From the NCBI GenBank assembly GCA_016711705.1, contig JADJSK010000011.1:1-27514 (forward strand): a DNA stretch of 27,514 bases, in the 5' to 3' direction. The notes under the pieces are model-generated. The model was not told the origin of the DNA and made no database searches. It saw nothing but the letters and a program-made list of their open reading frames with translations. Shown piece after piece: positions 24,996 through 27,514 of the stretch; the stretch's first letter is position 1; each line of letters opens with the position of its first letter. The stretch comes from Candidatus Brachybacter algidus (GTDB lineage: Bacteria > Bacteroidota > Bacteroidia > Chitinophagales > Saprospiraceae). The translations under genes and the position numbers were made by a program.

Positions 24996-25746
24996 CTAAT
25001 ACACATGCTGTCCTCCATTTATATTGTGGCTAGTTGGCTCCGGGAGATAATAAGCTGCTTTTTCGGATGCTAAAAAGAGACTAAATGTGCGATCTCCTCC
25101 GTTCCACCGAGTCGTCCCATTGGGATTTGTTCGACGAATTTTATTTCGAACCTCTTCCCGAATAGCCATGACCATATCAGTAGCAAATAACTTTGAGAAA
25201 TGGTAAGTTGCACTCGTGACCTTTTTAGCTACCCATAGCAAGCGCGATTTCGTAAAGCCAGCATACTCGCTTTTGCTGATGAATAATTGGTTTGCCCAAA
25301 TTGGCCCCGCTGACCATTCACACAGGGGAAATATTAATGATTCGCCCGAATCCTTTCTGAAATCATATCTTCGATAACATGGCGTGTACAATTAAAATAC
25401 ACTATTCAAATTTGAAGAAATAACCTGCCATTGGTCCATTGACATTTTCCATAAAGGTATCCCAGGTAATTCCAGCATTATTAATTGGGAATTGAAACCC
25501 CTCCATGCGTGTCTTTAATTTCCAGCCATCATCCGGCCGATGTCTTCAAAATTAGTCACATCCTCCTTTAACGATTGTAAAATCATAACCTAAATCATGG
25601 TTTTGTTTTTTCCATTCCATTCCCTTTTTGATCATTTCGATAATTTGCAAGTACCGTATAACCATCTTGATATAATTTTGACACATAGCAGTGCCCAATC
25701 CCCCGTAGCGCCGGTCACTAAAAGACTGTTTAATTCCTGGATTCAT
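24996..25746 (-). pseudogene. phaB: Acetoacetyl-CoA reductase-like SDR (phaB-like), many frameshifts
   Basis: Joining frames on the minus strand gives a short-chain dehydrogenase. MNPGIKT is followed by the NAD(P)-binding VTGATGGLGTAMCQ, then NNAGITWDTF. The catalytic region is GQFGQTNYSSAK (Ser-Tyr-Lys with YSSAK), then ATDMVMAIREEVRNKI, and the family C-terminus NGGQHVY. This pattern is that of acetoacetyl-CoA reductase, which makes 3-hydroxybutyryl-CoA for polyhydroxybutyrate. Small indels occur every few tens of bases, so no long frame survives. Given the quality decline in this part of the window, the damage may be sequence error rather than true decay. Confidence 0.75.
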
Positions 25747-26189
25747 GATTTTTGGTTTTAATTTAAATAAAACTTAAAGATAATTTCAGTCTAAACATTC
25801 CTCATAATACAATGTTAATTAAAAGGAAGATATAATTTTGTAGTTTTTTGACTTTTTAGATTCAGTGAGCGATTCTATATTATTTCTTCAAACCTACAAT
25901 ATTGGCTGAGTTTGCTCCTAATTACGAAGGATCAAAATGTTTTTCAGCATTTGAAAATCTATAATATCGCTTTTGGATTTTAACCCCAAAGACAATCTTA
26001 GAAACCTTATAAACTCATTTGTATTTATCTGGATTCTGAGTCGAAGCTTCAGGAAACCTGGATGAAACCCCTGAATTAAAAGCTTTAAACAAAAGCTCTT
26101 GGAAATATTTGACGGTAGTAACCCTTCTATCAGTTGGTCTTGTAATGAGTTCAAAAGTTTTATAAATCTAGTCAGTTCAAAAATTCTTC
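25747..26189. other. Stretch without recognisable gene
   Basis: It is AT-rich, and frames are short on both strands. The longest (25918-26154, minus) shows no known motif. It may contain the upstream part of the LytTR-type regulator in broken frames, but I cannot reconstruct it. Confidence 0.4.
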
Positions 26190-26552
26190 TTGAAATCCAA
26201 TCAAAGCCAACCCACTTATGACACCAGCAGTATTTTTTAAAGTTAAAAATCGCTTGGAAAAATCAAGTTCAGACAAGTACGTTGGATTATGGCAAAAGAT
26301 GTCTATTCCATCATTAATCCCGAAGATGCCCAGATACTTAATAGGGCATACGCTTAAGGAAAGGAAGAAAAATTGACTCCGTACACTAGTTTTAAAAGAA
26401 TTCCATAGGTCCTATATTGTAAATATCGATTTTATTGAAGCTATTGAAGAAGGAGAATTGATCATTGATTCAGAAGCAATACCCATCGGACCTGCCTATA
26501 AAGAAGATCTCATGACCAGATTGCTCTTATGTAATTTACAGAGCTTATTCAC
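26190..26552 (+). pseudogene. LytTR DNA-binding domain remnant (response regulator), frameshifted
   Basis: Pieces in shifting frames assemble into a LytTR domain: FFKVKNRLEK, then DVYSIINPEDAQ, then IGHTLKE, and FKRIHRSYIVNIDFIEAIEE, which contains the family hallmark HRSYIVN. It ends IIDSEAIPIGPAYKEDLM. LytTR domains are usually the C-terminal half of response regulators. The receiver half cannot be recognised upstream. One indel is an extra C near 26404 within the HRSY motif. Confidence 0.5.
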
Positions 26553-26670
26553 CTAGCTATGTTACTGTTCACCCTTAATTTAGCCTTATTCGCATGGTTT
26601 TCGCTTAGGAGTTATGTACCTGATAACTTTACCTGTAGAAATACAATATTTAATAAAATAAAAATTAATC

Positions 26671-27470
26671 ATGAACTTACAGAAAACATTTGAAACTCCT
26701 AGTAAAAAAAACAACAAGAAGCTATCAGTCAGTGGACTAATAATTTAAAACTATCTTGAAGATTCAATTCAGCTATGACAACACCTTTAAGGCTACTGTT
26801 GAATTGTTAAATGAAAATGCAAAGCAAATCAAACATATTTAGCCAGGTGAATCCAAAGGATAAGTGATCGAAAATATGCAGAATGCTCCTAAATTTTTCA
26901 AAACAGCTTGAGTATGCAACAAGAATATGCTCAAAAATGGCAAGATTTATTCCAATCCAATAACGGAACTGCCTTCGAAAAATTCCAGGCAAACAATAAA
27001 ACATTTTCAGAATCTTTTAAAGAAACAAGAAGGGGCTTGGGAAGCCGTGATAAATGTGATGAAAAAGCATTTACAGGTGATTTTAAAAATCCATTTGCAG
27101 CGGTTGTTGGCAGGATAATGCATTCCTAAGTCATTTTTTCAAAGCATATGAAGATATGCAAACCATTGAAAAAAATTTCTGAAGATGGAGTTATGGAAAG
27201 GAACAGCCATAAAAGAACAGTTTCATTCATTCTTTCCAAATGATTCTTTAATAAAATCGTAGATAGTCTCACGGGTTTAAACTCCAATCGAGAATTTGAA
27301 AAAGTCTACAGAAGCTTTTGATAGCTTTTTACGAAACTTATTTTGAGAAATTAGAATCTATTCAAAAAGATGCTCAAAATGCAGTTAGCAATTTAAATGG
27401 TCAGGTAGAGACAAATACTAAAAATACAATTTTAGAACCTATTGAAAATTGTATGCAGACTTTTTAAATA
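26671..27470 (+). pseudogene. Phasin-like helical protein, many frameshifts
   Basis: From ATG 26671 the frames can be joined into a long helical, Gln/Asn/Phe-rich protein: DNTFKATVELLNENAKQIK, MQNAPKFFKTA, then SMQQEYAQKWQDLFQ and AFEKFQANNKTFSESF, and later AYEDMQTIEKNF. Repeated helices of this kind fit phasins or a PhaE-like subunit of polyhydroxyalkanoate synthase, and a phaB-like gene lies nearby. No signature motif settles it. The frame breaks are dense, as in the rest of the last 2.5 kb. Confidence 0.35.
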
Positions 27471-27514
27471 ATTTGATCAGTCCAAACCAATTATTGGAGA
27501 TTTTAATTTGAAAG

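Noticed and set aside
24996..25391. A stand-alone 131-residue protein
   Set aside because: It contains scattered pieces of the reductase in mixed frames; only its ends match the family.

Overview
The window looks like part of a Bacteroidota chromosome, probably a Chitinophagaceae- or Sphingobacteriales-like bacterium. It is AT-rich, has Bacteroidota-type promoters (TAnnTTTG -7 boxes), and carries families typical of the phylum: a zinc-finger/HTH plus tyrosine recombinase pair, VirE-N/DUF3987 proteins, a PepSY-like protein and an outer-membrane beta-barrel receptor.

Layout: most of the window appears to be one integrative element of about 24.5 kb. A 23-bp direct repeat (98-120 and 24615-24637) sits beside the recombinase at the left end and just past the last compact gene at the right end; I read these as candidate attachment or recombinase-binding sites. 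Left module (220-5460): zinc-finger HTH protein, tyrosine recombinase, an unknown partner protein, an excisionase-like HTH protein and a VirE-N/PriCT/DUF3987 primase-type protein. Defence module (5623-15634): XRE regulator, HsdM, HsdS (second half broken), a DNA-binding protein with a Doc-type Fic toxin, HsdR, and a prokaryotic Argonaute (pAgo) overlapping the end of hsdR. This single-direction block is the most interesting part: a type I restriction-modification system with an embedded toxin-antitoxin-like pair and a predicted catalytically dead Argonaute. Signalling module (15684-20547): OmpR-type response regulator, histidine kinase, PepSY-like periplasmic protein and an outer-membrane receptor. 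The two operons carry near-identical promoter/operator modules. Right module (20548-24507): a long non-coding, repeat-rich stretch with twin palindromes and a duplicated hairpin element around a small gene, then a conserved hypothetical protein, a secreted thermonuclease-like protein and a small protein.

Beyond 24.6 kb the sequence seems to be host chromosome: a short repeat field, then remnants of an acetoacetyl-CoA reductase (phaB-like), a LytTR regulator and a phasin-like helical protein. All three are broken by dense indels.

Quality warning: several genes (HTH, VirE/DUF3987, hsdS, hsdR, the 22.9-kb hypothetical) are broken by single-base indels, mostly missing bases in short homopolymers. 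Each single-indel break can be repaired to an exact multiple of three. I therefore think most are assembly errors rather than true pseudogenes, and that the last 2.5 kb is essentially uncorrected sequence.
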